A stretch of DNA of 64,000 bases from CAVRQM01 sp963838805 (GCA_963838805.1 CAWISK010000004.1:186001-250000), one strand, 5' to 3'; positions 1 through 10,776 are shown, numbered from the stretch's first letter. The notes: generated by a model not told the origin, from the sequence alone. Program-made: numbers and translations.

Positions 1-728
1 CGGCGCTGCGCCACGTGGTGTTCCTGGGCACGGGTGCCCGCAGCTACATGGACATCGACGCGCTGTCCGAGCTGGGCATCGCCGTGCACATCATCCGCGG
101 CTATGCCGATACCGCGGTGGCCGAGTACGCCGTCGCGCTGATGTGGGCCGCCGCGCGCGGCATCGGCGAAATGCATCGCGAAATGCGCTCCGGCGTCTGG
201 CCGCGCACCGAGGGGATGCAGCTGACCGGGCGGACCATCGGCCTGCTGGGCTATGGCGGCATCGCGGCCGAGGTGGCGCGCATCGCCGGTGGCTCGGGGA
301 TGCGGGTGCTGGCCTGGAACCGCACGCAGCGGTCGGCCCAGGGGGTCACCTTCGTCGATCTGGACACGCTGCTGGCCGAGAGCGACGTGTTGAGCCTGCA
401 TCTGCTGCTGAACGACGAGACGCGCGGCCTGCTGTCGGCCGAGCGGATCGCGCGGATGCGACCCGGTGCCATCCTGGTCAACACCGCGCGCGCGGCGCTG
501 GTCGATGAGGCGGCGATGATCGCCGCACTGCGCTCGGGCCATCTGCGCCACGCGGCGCTCGACGTGTTCCACACCGAGCCGCTGCCGCCCGGCCACCCGC
601 TCGCGGCATTGCCCAACGTGACGCTGAGCGCCCACAGCGCCTTTCGCACCCCGGAGGCCACCGAGGCGCTGCTGTGCAGGGCGCTGGACATCGCGCGTGG
701 CTTGCAGGACATGCCGGTGTCGAGGTGA
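1..728 (+). CDS. D-isomer-specific 2-hydroxyacid dehydrogenase, 5' partial
   Basis: NAD(P)-dependent reduction of a 2-keto acid to a D-2-hydroxy acid, in the cytoplasm. The frame is open from the window edge, so the N-terminus lies upstream; about 242 residues are visible, including the whole nucleotide-binding domain. A Rossmann glycine motif (LGYGGIA) is followed by the three family catalytic residues: Arg in NTARAALVD, Glu in FHTEPLPPGHP and His in SAHSAFRTPEA. The substrate cannot be told; glyoxylate/hydroxypyruvate and phosphoglycerate-type enzymes share these motifs. A tRNA-Leu gene begins 5 bases after the stop. The family call is secure and the substrate is unknown. Confidence 0.9.
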   Translation, partial: ALRHVVFLGTGARSYMDIDALSELGIAVHIIRGYADTAVAEYAVALMWAAARGIGEMHREMRSGVWPRTEGMQLTGRTIGLLGYGGIAAEVARIAGGSGMRVLAWNRTQRSAQGVTFVDLDTLLAESDVLSLHLLLNDETRGLLSAERIARMRPGAILVNTARAALVDEAAMIAALRSGHLRHAALDVFHTEPLPPGHPLAALPNVTLSAHSAFRTPEATEALLCRALDIARGLQDMPVSR

Positions 729-733
729 TCACG

Positions 734-814
734 GCCCGCCTGGCGGAACGGCAGACGCGGCGGACTTAAAATCCGCGGCCTTCGGGCGTGGGGGTTCGAG
801 TCCCCCGGCGGGCA
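734..814 (+). tRNA. tRNA-Leu (anticodon UAA)
   Basis: Complete class II tRNA cloverleaf. The acceptor strands GCCCGCC (734-740) and GGCGGGC (807-813) pair perfectly, with discriminator A814. The anticodon stem GCGGA/TCCGC (760-764/772-776) encloses a loop with TAA at 767-769. A variable arm of class II length follows. The T arm is GGGGG-TTCGAGT-CCCCC (790-806). No CCA is encoded, so the end must be added by tRNA nucleotidyltransferase. It decodes UUA/UUG leucine codons, which are rare in such GC-rich DNA. Confidence 0.97.
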
Positions 815-852
815 AACCGCTGAACCTGTGTCCACTGGCTGGCCCTGCTCGG

Positions 853-1050
853 CTACGGGCCAACCGGGAGAGTCCCGACATCCGGCAGCACCGGAGCGGG
901 CCACACCAGAGCCAGTGCCAGCAGTGCAAGACAGACGGCCGTGAACAAAAGGGCGGGAAGCGCGCCGGGCAGCCCGGCACCCGCCGAGTTGTTGCGGAGC
1001 CGCATCTGCTGACGCTCAAGAGCTGGCATATCCATGTCGCGGTCCTCCAT
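853..1050 (-). CDS. possible small single-span membrane protein (65 aa)
   Basis: I do not recognise this protein. A 65-residue frame begins MEDRDMD, has a polar, basic N-terminal third and then one strongly hydrophobic segment around residues 32-52 (LLFTAVCLALLALALVW), ending in a Pro/Gly/Val-rich tail. That would suit a one-pass inner membrane protein. No convincing ribosome site precedes the ATG and an upstream in-frame start would lengthen it to 89 residues. It sits alone between tRNA-Leu and the GT61 genes in a 370-base stretch with no other gene. It could be spurious. Confidence 0.35.
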   Translation of the reverse strand: MEDRDMDMPALERQQMRLRNNSAGAGLPGALPALLFTAVCLALLALALVWPAPVLPDVGTLPVGP

Positions 1051-1115
1051 GCCACCGGCGGGCGGCAGCATGGACGATGCGGCAGCACGGGCGGCGGCAC
1101 AGTGAGCCGGATCAC

Positions 1116-1182
1116 CCCGCAAGCGGAAAGCGACCGGTCCGCGGTCGAAAGCCGCGCGGGTTCGAGCCTCCGGCGGCAGCCA
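1116..1182 (+). other. degenerate tRNA-like 3' sequence
   Basis: GCCGGA (1116-1121) is the exact reverse complement of TCCGGC (1169-1174). A T-loop consensus GGGTTCGAGCC lies at 1158-1168 and CAGCCA ends at 1182. The T stem does not pair properly and no anticodon arm can be drawn, so this is not a working tRNA. It resembles the 3' half of the tRNA-Leu 300 bases upstream and may be a decayed copy or an old integration scar. Its resemblance to a tRNA could also be chance. Confidence 0.25.
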
Positions 1183-1184
1183 GA

Positions 1185-2420
1185 TTACAGCAGCGCCCCG
1201 CAGCAGCGCATGAAGTCGGCAACATCGATGCGGATGTCGTCGGTCTGCGTGCGGTCGCCGGCGATCACCTCGGCCACGACATAGGTCGCGTACGGGTTCC
1301 CCTGCCCAGCGGCCAGCACGTAGAAGGCAGGCGTGCCGTAGCTGCGCGGAAAAATCTCCAGCAGCCGCGCGCCACGCGGCACGAAGGCGATGTTGGACAG
1401 CCCGCCGCCATGCGCGCCCACCACATGCGTGGCGCGGGCGAACAACGCGACTTGCTCGGCCACCGAGCGTGCAGCCAGCGTCACCCGCGCGTAGCCAAGC
1501 GGTTCCAGCGCCCGCATCAGCTCCGCCTCGTTGATGATGCGTCGGCCCGCGCCGTCGTCACGCGAGATGAACAGCTTCGCCGACGCAGGCGCCTGGTCGG
1601 CACGCGCCGCAAGCGACGAAAAGCCCAGCCGGTTGCGCAGGAAGTCGAGCACCCACGGGGCTGCCTTGTGCGCCGGGTGCGGCATGTCGGCGATGTCGCG
1701 CGGCACCAGCAGGCGGTCGGCCTGAATCGCGCGGAAATCGCCAAGGTGGATGACGCGCGAGGGGCCAAATCCGCACAGGCGCAGACTCTCGCGCTTGAAC
1801 GGCAGGTCCTCCTCCGAGGTGATCACCGTCACGTCACGGTCCTCGCCGAGCAAGGCGAGGCGCGGCAGCTCGTCCAGCAGCCAGTGGCTGAAGTAGAGCG
1901 GATGGATGTCGTCGCACAGCACCACCGCCGTACCCGCGATCCGATCGGCATTGTCCAGCAGGTCCTGCAGGTCGACATCATAGCCATGCACCAGGCCAGC
2001 ATAGGGTGAGCTGAAATCCTCGATCAGCGACACCCGATCGGACGCCAGCACGACCGGCGAGCGGGAGACCTGAACCAGGAAGCCGTCCGGCAGCTCCAGG
2101 TATTCGAAGGCGGGACTATGTTCGATCCCCGAATGCTCAGGAAACGAGGCGGGGCGGCCGTTGGTGAAAACCGGCCGCGCGACCGGCCGATCGCGCGCCG
2201 CCACGACAGGCCGGCAGATAGCGCCCGCAACATCGGCGCTGCGGCGCGGCATCACCCGTTCGTTGCCCAGGACCGGCAGGCGGGAGATCAGCGCCGCGAT
2301 CTCCCGCGGACGGTTTGGGATCGGCTCGGCGATGCCGGCCTGCCCCAGCAGCATGGCCAGCGCGTCGGGCTTGCCCAGCGACCGGCTGGCGCGCGTCAGG
2401 TTTGCGGCGACGACGCTCAA
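1185..2420 (-). CDS. GT61 (DUF563) family glycosyltransferase
   Basis: Predicted glycosyltransferase of family 61, probably acting on cell-surface or extracellular glycans. The catalytic domain fills the C-terminal two thirds. It has the family signature KLFISRDDGAGRRIINEAEL, then the EQ.ALF....VVGAHGGGLSNIAF block (the HG motif) and LLEIFPRSYG. I place the start at TTG 2420: its TTGA overlaps the TGA of the upstream GT61 gene, giving 411 aa and translational coupling. The open frame itself runs further upstream, to 2657. The two genes are tandem paralogues. Acceptor and donor are unknown. Confidence 0.82.
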   Translation of the reverse strand: MSVVAANLTRASRSLGKPDALAMLLGQAGIAEPIPNRPREIAALISRLPVLGNERVMPRRSADVAGAICRPVVAARDRPVARPVFTNGRPASFPEHSGIEHSPAFEYLELPDGFLVQVSRSPVVLASDRVSLIEDFSSPYAGLVHGYDVDLQDLLDNADRIAGTAVVLCDDIHPLYFSHWLLDELPRLALLGEDRDVTVITSEEDLPFKRESLRLCGFGPSRVIHLGDFRAIQADRLLVPRDIADMPHPAHKAAPWVLDFLRNRLGFSSLAARADQAPASAKLFISRDDGAGRRIINEAELMRALEPLGYARVTLAARSVAEQVALFARATHVVGAHGGGLSNIAFVPRGARLLEIFPRSYGTPAFYVLAAGQGNPYATYVVAEVIAGDRTQTDDIRIDVADFMRCCGALL

Positions 2421-3989
2421 GCGGGCGTTTCCAGCCAGCGCCGGACTGCGGCGGGATCGACGCGCAGATGCCGCTCGCCGAAACGCCCTGCGGCCAGATC
2501 GACCCGGTCCGGATCGTTCAGCTCCGGCGCATCCGACAGGCCGTCGCGCCCGGCCAGTGCGGCGTAGTCGAGACCACAGGCGGCGGCGAGCATTGCATAC
2601 GCCCAGGTGCCATAGAGCGGATGGAACAACTCCAGCACGCGCGCGCCGGGCGGGCACAGCACGATATGCGCGAGTGCCGCCCCGTGCGCGCCCACGACGT
2701 GGCTGGCCGCACGGAAGGCGGCGAGCTGCTCGTCATAGGGCATGGCGCCCGGCACGATCGCCTCGAAGCCGAAACGTGCCAGTTCGGCCACCAGCTCGGA
2801 CTCGTTGCGCACCTGACGGGTGCGCGAGTTCGACGCGCGAGAGGTAGAGGCGGCGGCCGAAACTGCCGCCGCGGCCGCCCAGAACCGCCCGCGCGTGCTC
2901 GACCGCCCAGCCGGCACCATAATGGGCGGGGTGTTGCAGCGCGCGGCAATCGGTGCTGACCCAAAGACGCCGCGCCCGCACCCGCGCGAGACGGGCCGTG
3001 CCGAGCGCCTGGCCGATGCCGGCCCGCTTGGCGAGGATGCGCTGGTATTCGGTGCGCAGTTCCGGGCCGACCACGAGCGCTCGCGTCAGGTCGGCGCCGG
3101 CGCGGCGGTACAGCTCCAGCCGGGCGATCTGGTCGAACAGGAAATGGCACAGATTGGGCGGCGGAAACGCATCCAGGATCAGCACCGCCTGCTCGACCGC
3201 GTGCTGCTCCACCGCCTCGCCGGCGGCGGGTTCGGCGACACGGCGCGCGATCAGCTCAGGAAAGTCGCCCACCGACAGATCGGCCTGGATCGCGCCATCG
3301 GCCGCGCGGACCACCACCGTATCGTTGCAGACCAGCAGCTCGCCATCGGGCAGCTCCACTACATCGATATCGGCCCGCTGCATCACGTCGCCGAGCTTGG
3401 CGAGTCCGTGCGGAACTGCCCCTTCGGCGACGCGAACCGGCGTGGGCGGGCGCGGTTCGGCCTCGACCACGCGATGCGCAAGGCGTGGTGATGCCGGCGC
3501 GGGCGCCGGGGCCGGGGGCGGCTCCGGCTTGGCCTGTGGATCGACGCCCAGCGCGCGCAGCAGCGGCTCGACCTCGCCGCGCTGAGCGATCGGTTTTTCG
3601 GGAAAATAGCCGATCTGGCGGAGGAAGACGTCGAGTGCGGCGCGCGCGTCGCCGCGCCGGGCGAAGAAGCGGAACATGATCTGAAACGGCGCGTGGGACG
3701 CATCCCAGTCGGGATGGAGCCGCACCGCCTGCGCCGCCATCTGGAAGCTCGCTTCCTCGCGCCCGAGTTCGGCATAGACACGCGCCATGCGGAAATACAC
3801 CCAGTAATGGCGCACCTCGGCCCGCCACAGCACCGCCTCGAACAGGGCCGCTTGCGTGGCGATGTCCTGCCCGGCGTCAAGCTCCTCCAGCGCCTTCAGC
3901 AGCACATCCTCGGGCTGGGGTGCCGCGATGATCCGTTCCACCCAGTCCTTCCGGGCGGTCTCGTCGATTTCTGAGGGGGCGGGCGGCAT
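2417..3989 (-). pseudogene. TPR-like/GT61 glycosyltransferase, frameshifted
   Basis: An N-terminal helical, TPR-like region (about residues 20-150, with MARVYAELGREEASF and DARAALDVFLRQ) is followed by a Pro/Ala-rich linker and a GT61 domain. The frame breaks near 2838-2842. Before it the protein reads GRRLYLSR; removing one base there joins SNSRTRQVRNESELVAEL, restoring the family motif, and the rest (VVGAHGAALAHIVLCPPGARVLELFHPLYG) continues to the stop at 2417. A single extra base, probably an assembly error, explains it. The start at 3989 lies 4 bases after the Uma2 stop; an in-frame ATG at 4043 is the alternative. The linker and TPR part are absent from the downstream paralogue. Confidence 0.8.
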
Positions 3990-3993
3990 TCCG

Positions 3994-4584
3994 TCAGATG
4001 GCCAGGTATGTGGTCCTGTAGAGATCGGCGATCGGTGCCGCAAAGCCGATGCTGCGCAGTTCCAGCAGGCCAGGCGAGACGATCAACTCCGGGTCGGACG
4101 GCCAATTCCCGTCGCGGCCCCGGCGCAGCAATTCGGCCTCGATGCGAGTGCTTTGCGGGACCAGGATCTCCTGCATGCTGGGGATCGTGGCATAGGCCCA
4201 GAGGTTGGCGCGCGTCGCCCCACGGTTGTTGGGGGACACGAGCTCGACCAGCAACACCGGGTCCGGCACCATGACTTCATCGGTCGGGGTGGCACAGGTG
4301 ATGCCGATATCCGGAACGCGGAAGTTCTCGTTTGAACGCAGCTTGGGCACGATGCCCGGCTCGATCACAACACGGCAGAAGCGGTTCGTGGCCAGCAGAT
4401 GGTTGCCCAGCAGCCGCGCGACCTCGCTCTGGAGGCTGCCGTGCGCATAGCGCGCGGGCGGCATAGCGACTGGTTCTCCGTCAACAAGCTGCCAACGGAC
4501 GTCCCCCCACTCGTCCGAGTCCCAGGCAAGGAACTCGTCCAGCGTCATGCGAGAAGGCGGGCGATGTTCGAGGGCTGCCGACAT
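3994..4584 (-). CDS. Uma2 family (DUF820) putative restriction-endonuclease-like protein
   Basis: This 196-aa protein has the usual length and motif order of the Uma2/DUF820 family, which has a PD-(D/E)XK-like nuclease fold. It opens with MTLDEFLAWDSDE, then WQLVDGEPVAMPPA, then a central VPDIGITC followed by PDPVLLVELVSPNN, which supply the putative acidic metal ligands (D in VPD, E in VELVSP). The biological role of the family is unsettled: it is abundant in cyanobacteria and has been linked to mobile DNA. It is the first gene of a run leading into the GT61 pair, 4 bases from the next start. Confidence 0.85.
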   Translation of the reverse strand: MSAALEHRPPSRMTLDEFLAWDSDEWGDVRWQLVDGEPVAMPPARYAHGSLQSEVARLLGNHLLATNRFCRVVIEPGIVPKLRSNENFRVPDIGITCATPTDEVMVPDPVLLVELVSPNNRGATRANLWAYATIPSMQEILVPQSTRIEAELLRRGRDGNWPSDPELIVSPGLLELRSIGFAAPIADLYRTTYLAI

Positions 4585-4609
4585 GGATCGAGCCTAGCAC
4601 ATCCTCGAT

Positions 4610-5488
4610 TCAGGATTGAGCCAAGGCGCCGCCAAGCCGCTCCGACCTGCCCGCATCCGACCGCACCGCGCTGGCGGCATCACGCTCGAACCGCCGCCTG
4701 CGGCGCTGCACCAGCATCCAGCTCAGCCGTGCGGCCAAATCCGACAGGCGTCCACGCGGCGGCAGGCCGACCGCCTTCAGGATCATGCCCACGCCGCGCT
4801 CGACATGCCGGTAACGGTAGAAGCCGATCGCGCCGGACATGTAGGACGCGATGCAGCGCCCATGATCGTAGCGCACCGTCTCCGGCTCGTTGCCGCAATG
4901 ATAGGCGAAGGCCAGCTCGTCATCCTCGCTCTCGCCCACCCGGCCCAGTGCTATGCGCAGCCGCCGCAGCAGGCCGATGCGCTCGCGCCCCAGATAGCGG
5001 CGCATGTGGTCGTAGAACAGCTTGAAATGCCGGTATTCGTCGGCCGCGATCAGGCGGCAAACCTCCTGCAGCACCGGCTCCTCTGTGCTCTCGGCCAGCG
5101 CCGTATAGTAGCTGGAGGTGCCGGTCTCGACCATGCAGCGGGCGATCAGCTCGCCCGTGCGCGAGCCGCGCACCGACGCATCGGCGTCGAGCGGCAAGGC
5201 GTAGCCGGCGCGGTATCGCGCGAAGGCGGCGGCATAATCCCAGGACGGATCCGCCAGCATGGCCCACCGCCCCAGCGCATCGCCATGCTGCACCTCCTCG
5301 ACCGACCAGTTGTCGGCGGCGCGGCGGAAATCGGGGTCGTCGGGGAACACGCGGTTCAGATAGACCGCGTAATCGGTGCCGTTGCGCTCGACCATCGCCG
5401 CGGCCTTGACCAGCGGCACGATCAGCGGATCGACGCGGGCCGCATCGAACCGCTCCCACCCGACATCGTCGATCCGCCAATGCTTCAT
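4610..5488 (-). CDS. ferritin-like diiron protein (acyl-ACP-desaturase-like motifs)
   Basis: The 292-aa all-helical protein has the ligand pattern of a carboxylate-bridged diiron centre: Glu34, E65-x-x-H68 (VEEVQHGD), Glu121 (VETGTSSYY) and E151-x-x-H154 (ADEYRHFK). Both EExxH-type motifs resemble those of soluble acyl-ACP desaturases and of rubrerythrin/ferritin-like proteins. The basic C-terminal tail (VQRRRRRFER) is unusual. An oxidase, desaturase or iron-handling role is possible; the substrate cannot be inferred. It lies 160 bases downstream of atpC on the same strand, so it may be co-transcribed with the ATP synthase genes or have its own promoter. Confidence 0.72.
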   Translation of the reverse strand: MKHWRIDDVGWERFDAARVDPLIVPLVKAAAMVERNGTDYAVYLNRVFPDDPDFRRAADNWSVEEVQHGDALGRWAMLADPSWDYAAAFARYRAGYALPLDADASVRGSRTGELIARCMVETGTSSYYTALAESTEEPVLQEVCRLIAADEYRHFKLFYDHMRRYLGRERIGLLRRLRIALGRVGESEDDELAFAYHCGNEPETVRYDHGRCIASYMSGAIGFYRYRHVERGVGMILKAVGLPPRGRLSDLAARLSWMLVQRRRRRFERDAASAVRSDAGRSERLGGALAQS

Positions 5489-5649
5489 GCCGCCAACGAC
5501 CCTTCCGGACCACGCCCAATCGGCACCACCGCCCGGAACGACTCGGGGCGGCGGCGGATGCGCAGACTATCGCAGCCTCGCCCTGTCTGGGGCACACGGC
5601 GGCGCGAGCAGCCACAATTGTTGCAACCAGGCCACAGCAGCCCGGATGG

Positions 5650-6057
5650 CTAGGTCGCGGTCGCGGCCCCGATCATCGCGCGAGCCGATTGCATCCGGTC
5701 CATCGCCCGGTCGATGGCCGGGACATTGGTCTTATCCACGGCCGCATACTCGGCCTCCGCCTCGGCCAGCCGGCGCTCTCCCTCGGCGCGCGACAGCTCG
5801 CCCACCGGCCAGGCCTCGTCGGCCAGCACCGTGACCCGGTCCGGCGTGATCTCGGCGAAGCCGCCGGAGACGAACAGCGTGTCCGTGACCTGCCCGTTTT
5901 CGTACAGCCGCACCGTGCCGCCGCGCAGCAGCACGATCATCGGCGCGTGCCGCTCCAGCACGCCCATCTCGCCTTCATAGGCGGGGATCACCACCATCTC
6001 GACGGCGCGGCTCAGCAGCAGCCGCTCCGGCGAGACCACTTCGAGGTCGGTCGGCAT
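5650..6057 (-). CDS. atpC: F1F0 ATP synthase epsilon subunit
   Basis: Epsilon subunit of the F1 sector, part of the central rotor stalk and an intrinsic regulator of hydrolysis. The 135 residues start MPTDLEVVSPERLL, followed by the beta-sandwich signature GEMGVLERHAPM and VSGGFAEITPDRVTVLADEA, then a C-terminal helical hairpin. Length and motifs are normal. It is the last gene of the F1 operon, 23 bases after atpD. Confidence 0.97.
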   Translation of the reverse strand: MPTDLEVVSPERLLLSRAVEMVVIPAYEGEMGVLERHAPMIVLLRGGTVRLYENGQVTDTLFVSGGFAEITPDRVTVLADEAWPVGELSRAEGERRLAEAEAEYAAVDKTNVPAIDRAMDRMQSARAMIGAATAT

Positions 6058-6080
6058 GAGTTGTCCTCTCCGCGCGCCGC

Positions 6081-7511
6081 TCAGGCGGTGGCCTTCATGC
6101 TCTCCGCCTTCTTGATCACGTCCTCGATGGTGCCGACCATGTAGAACGCCGATTCCGGCAGGTCGTCGTGCTCGCCGGAGACGATCGCCTTGAAGCTGCG
6201 GATCGTGTCGGCGACGGGGACGAACACGCCGGGGAAGCCGGTGAACACCTCGGCCACATGGAACGGCTGCGACAGGAAGCGCTGGATTTTTCTCGCCCGC
6301 GCCACCACCAGCTTGTCGTCCTCGGACAGCTCGTCCATGCCCAGGATGGCGATGATGTCCTGCAAGCTCTTGTAGGTTTGCAGCACGCGCTGCACCTCGC
6401 GCGCGACGTTGTAGTGCTCCTCGCCCACGATGCGCGGATCGAGCGAGCGCGAGGTGGAATTGAGCGGATCGACCGCCGGATAGATGCCGAGTTCGGCGAT
6501 CTGCCGCGACAGCACGGTGGTCGCGTCCAGATGCGCGAAGCTGGTGGCGGGCGCCGGGTCGGTCAGGTCGTCGGCCGGCACATAGATCGCCTGCACCGAG
6601 GTGATCGAGCCCTTCTTGGTGCTGGTGATGCGCTCCTGCAACGTCCCCATGTCGGTGGCGAGCGTCGGCTGATAGCCCACCGCCGAGGGGATGCGGCCCA
6701 GCAATGCGGAGACCTCGGCGCCGGCCTGGGTGAAGCGGAAGATGTTGTCCACGAAGAACAGCACGTCCTGGCCTTCCTCGTCGCGGAAGTATTCGGCGAC
6801 CGACAGGCCGGACAGCGCCACGCGGGCGCGCGCACCCGGCGGCTCGTTCATCTGCCCGTAAACGAGTGCGACCTTGCTGCCTTCGGTGGTGTTCTCGCCG
6901 AGCTTGATCACGCCGGCGTCGATCATCTCGTGATAGAGGTCGTTGCCCTCGCGCGTGCGCTCGCCCACGCCGGCGAACACCGACACGCCGCCATGCGCCT
7001 TGGCGATGTTGTTGATCAGCTCCTGGATCAGCACCGTCTTGCCGACGCCGGCGCCGCCGAACAGGCCGGTCTTGCCGCCCTTCTGGTATGGGGCCAGCAG
7101 ATCCACGACCTTGATGCCGGTCACGAGAATCTCGGCGGATGCCGCCTGCTCCTCGAAACTCGGGGCCTCGCGATGGATCGGATAGCGCTTGACGGCGGGC
7201 ACCGGGCCGCGCTCGTCCACCGGGTCGCCGATGACGTTCAGGATGCGCCCGAGCGTGCCGGGGCCGACCGGCATGGTGATCGGGCCGCCGGTGTCAGTCA
7301 CTTCCTGGCCGCGCACAACGCCATCGGTGCTGTCCATGGCGATGCAGCGCACGGTGCGCTCGCCCAGCTCCTGCGCCACTTCCAGCACCAGCTCGCGCTC
7401 GGCGACCTTGGTGGTCAGCGCGTTCTGGATGAACGGCAGATCACCCTCGAACTGCACATCGATGACGGCGCCCAGAACCTGGCTGACGCGGCCGACGGAG
7501 TTGGTGGCCAT
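6081..7511 (-). CDS. atpD: F1F0 ATP synthase beta subunit
   Basis: Catalytic beta subunit of F1, 476 aa and intact. The P-loop GGAGVGKT spans residues 152-159, GERTREGNDLYHEM carries the catalytic glutamate region, and LSGLSVAEYFRDEEGQD and ALLGRIPSAVGYQPTL are typical. The DELSEED loop reads DELSEDD here. It lies 22 bases after atpG and 23 before atpC in a five-gene F1 operon. No F0 genes are nearby, which fits the split F1/F0 arrangement of alphaproteobacteria. Confidence 0.98.
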   Translation of the reverse strand: MATNSVGRVSQVLGAVIDVQFEGDLPFIQNALTTKVAERELVLEVAQELGERTVRCIAMDSTDGVVRGQEVTDTGGPITMPVGPGTLGRILNVIGDPVDERGPVPAVKRYPIHREAPSFEEQAASAEILVTGIKVVDLLAPYQKGGKTGLFGGAGVGKTVLIQELINNIAKAHGGVSVFAGVGERTREGNDLYHEMIDAGVIKLGENTTEGSKVALVYGQMNEPPGARARVALSGLSVAEYFRDEEGQDVLFFVDNIFRFTQAGAEVSALLGRIPSAVGYQPTLATDMGTLQERITSTKKGSITSVQAIYVPADDLTDPAPATSFAHLDATTVLSRQIAELGIYPAVDPLNSTSRSLDPRIVGEEHYNVAREVQRVLQTYKSLQDIIAILGMDELSEDDKLVVARARKIQRFLSQPFHVAEVFTGFPGVFVPVADTIRSFKAIVSGEHDDLPESAFYMVGTIEDVIKKAESMKATA

Positions 7512-7533
7512 GATGATGTTCCTCGGATAGAGC

Positions 7534-8418
7534 CTAGAGCGCCTCGGCGCCGGAGATGATCTCGATCAGTTCGCGCGTGATGTTGGCCTGGCGCGCGCGG
7601 TTGTAGTTGAGCGTCAGGCGCTTGATCATGTCGCCCGCGTTGCGCGTCGCGTTGTCCATCGCACTCATCTGCGCGCCGTAGAATCCGGCGCTGCTCTCGA
7701 GCAGCGCCCGGTAGATCTGGATCGCCAGATTCTGCGGCAGCAGGCGGGCCAGGATCGTCTCCTCGTCCGGCTCGAACTCGTAGCTCGCGCGCTGTGCGGC
7801 CGGCACGTCGTCCTGCTGCTCGGGAATGGGCGTCGGAATGAGCTGGGTCGCGGTCGGGATCTGCGAGATGACGGAGTGGAAGCGATTGTAGATCAGCGTG
7901 CAGACATCGAACTCGCCGGCCTCGAACATGCCCACGACCTGCGCGGCCACGGCGCGCGCGTCCTCGAAATCGACGCTTTTCTTGCCGGCGAAGCTGACCC
8001 CTTCCGCCATGCTGGACGCCAGCTCGCGGCGCAGCAGGTCGCGGCCCTTGCGGCCGATCGGCAGGATCAGGACCGTCTTGCCCTCCGCCAGGAGGCGGCG
8101 CGCGGTGTTGCGCGCAAGCCTTGCCGCAATGGTGTTGAACGCGCCGGCCAGGCCGCGATCGGCGGTCACGACGAGCAGCAGATGCGTCCGGTCGCCCCCG
8201 GTGCCGGCCAGCAGGCGCGGCGCCGTCGGACTGCCGGCGACACTGGAGGCGAGCGAGGCCAGCATCCGCTGCATCCGCTCGGCATAGGGCCGCGCCGCCT
8301 CGGCGCGGGTCTGCGCGCGGCGCAGCTTCGCCGCCGCCACCATCTTCATGGCCGAGGTGATCTTCTGCGTCGATTTGACGCTGGCGATGCGGCCGCGGAG
8401 CGCCTTCAGGCTTGGCAT
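7534..8418 (-). CDS. atpG: F1F0 ATP synthase gamma subunit
   Basis: Gamma subunit, the rotating coiled-coil shaft of F1. The 294 residues begin with the conserved MPSLKALRGRIASVKSTQKIT and end with the diagnostic segment MDNATRNAGDMIKRL and ARQANITRELIEIISGAEAL. Both terminal helices, which form the shaft, are complete. It starts 18 bases after the restored atpA stop. Confidence 0.98.
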   Translation of the reverse strand: MPSLKALRGRIASVKSTQKITSAMKMVAAAKLRRAQTRAEAARPYAERMQRMLASLASSVAGSPTAPRLLAGTGGDRTHLLLVVTADRGLAGAFNTIAARLARNTARRLLAEGKTVLILPIGRKGRDLLRRELASSMAEGVSFAGKKSVDFEDARAVAAQVVGMFEAGEFDVCTLIYNRFHSVISQIPTATQLIPTPIPEQQDDVPAAQRASYEFEPDEETILARLLPQNLAIQIYRALLESSAGFYGAQMSAMDNATRNAGDMIKRLTLNYNRARQANITRELIEIISGAEAL

Positions 8419-8436
8419 GTCAGACCCTTGGGCGCG

Positions 8437-9969
<1,533 letters not shown>

Positions 9970-9970
<1 letters not shown>

Positions 9971-10554
9971 CAGGCGGCTCCCTTCATGGCATATTGCAGG
10001 CGCTGCAAGCGCGATTTCAGGCTGCTGTCGTAGAGGCGCGCGCCGATGCGCAGCACAACTCCGCCCAGCAGGGACGGATCGACACGGCGGACGATCTCCA
10101 CCGTGCCGTAGCCGGATTCGATCAGGCGGGCGCGGAGCAATTGCTCCTGCACGTCGGTCAGCGGATGGGCGGTCGTGACCTCGGCCACCACGATGCCGCG
10201 CTTCTCGGCCACCAGGGAGGCGAAGGAGGCGACGATGCCGCGCAGGGCCGAGAGCCGGCGGTTGCTGGCCACCACGCTCACGAAATCCTGCACCAGCTTG
10301 CCGAAGCCCTGCTCGACAAGGGCTGCGCGCACCGCCTTCTGCGCGGTCTGCACATCGAAAAGCGGGCTCGCCAGCAGGCGCTGCAGATCGGCGTTCTCGT
10401 CGATCAGCCGGCCAAGGGCGGCCATCTGGTCCACCGCCTCGTCCAGCGCGTGGCGGTCGCTGGCCAGGCTGTAGAGCGCCGAGGCGTAGCGGTCGGGCAG
10501 TCCGCCGCGGGTCGATGTGCTGCTGCCGGCTTGCGCCACGTGGCTCGTTTCCAT
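9970..10554 (-). CDS. atpH: F1F0 ATP synthase delta subunit
   Basis: Delta (OSCP-type) subunit joining F1 to the peripheral stalk. I choose ATG 10554 (METSHVAQ), giving 194 aa, because the domain begins soon after (GLPDRYASALYSLA) and longer in-frame readings have no family similarity. The C-terminal signature VDPSLLGGVVLRIGARLYDSSLKSRLQRL is clear. First gene of the F1 operon; its stop overlaps the atpA start. Confidence 0.95.
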
Positions 10555-10776
10555 GTTCCGTAGCCGCCGATCGGGCGCGACCAATGCCCCGCCAGGCAGG
10601 GGCCTCCCGCCGGCGGGCAGGCCGATAGCATGGGGGGTGCGGGGAGGCAACACGGGAGCGGAGGCCGCTACGGTGCGACTGACGGAAGCGCACCCCGAAA
10701 CCGCAAGGCGAGCAGACAGAAACAGTCCAAGGCGAACGCGCGGTGCGAACCTCAAGATCCATGATACAAGCACGCA
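10555..10776 (-). promoter_or_regulatory. divergent intergenic region with a hairpin ahead of atpH
   Basis: This is the only non-coding gap upstream of the five-gene F1 operon, so the operon promoter should lie here; I cannot fix -35/-10 boxes with confidence. A GC-rich dyad at 10601-10623 (core CCCGCCGGCGGG, extended with a one-base bulge) would form a stable hairpin in the atp leader about 47 bases before the start codon. A small exported protein is read in the opposite direction from 10777. Confidence 0.4.

Noticed and set aside
1077..2009. 310-codon plus-strand frame over the GT61 gene
   Set aside because: Opposite strand of a recognised domain, with no recognisable motif of its own.
6168..7559. 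463-codon open frame opposite to atpD
   Set aside because: Antisense to an intact, strongly conserved gene; rich in His, Arg, Gly and Ala as expected when GC-rich codons are read backwards.
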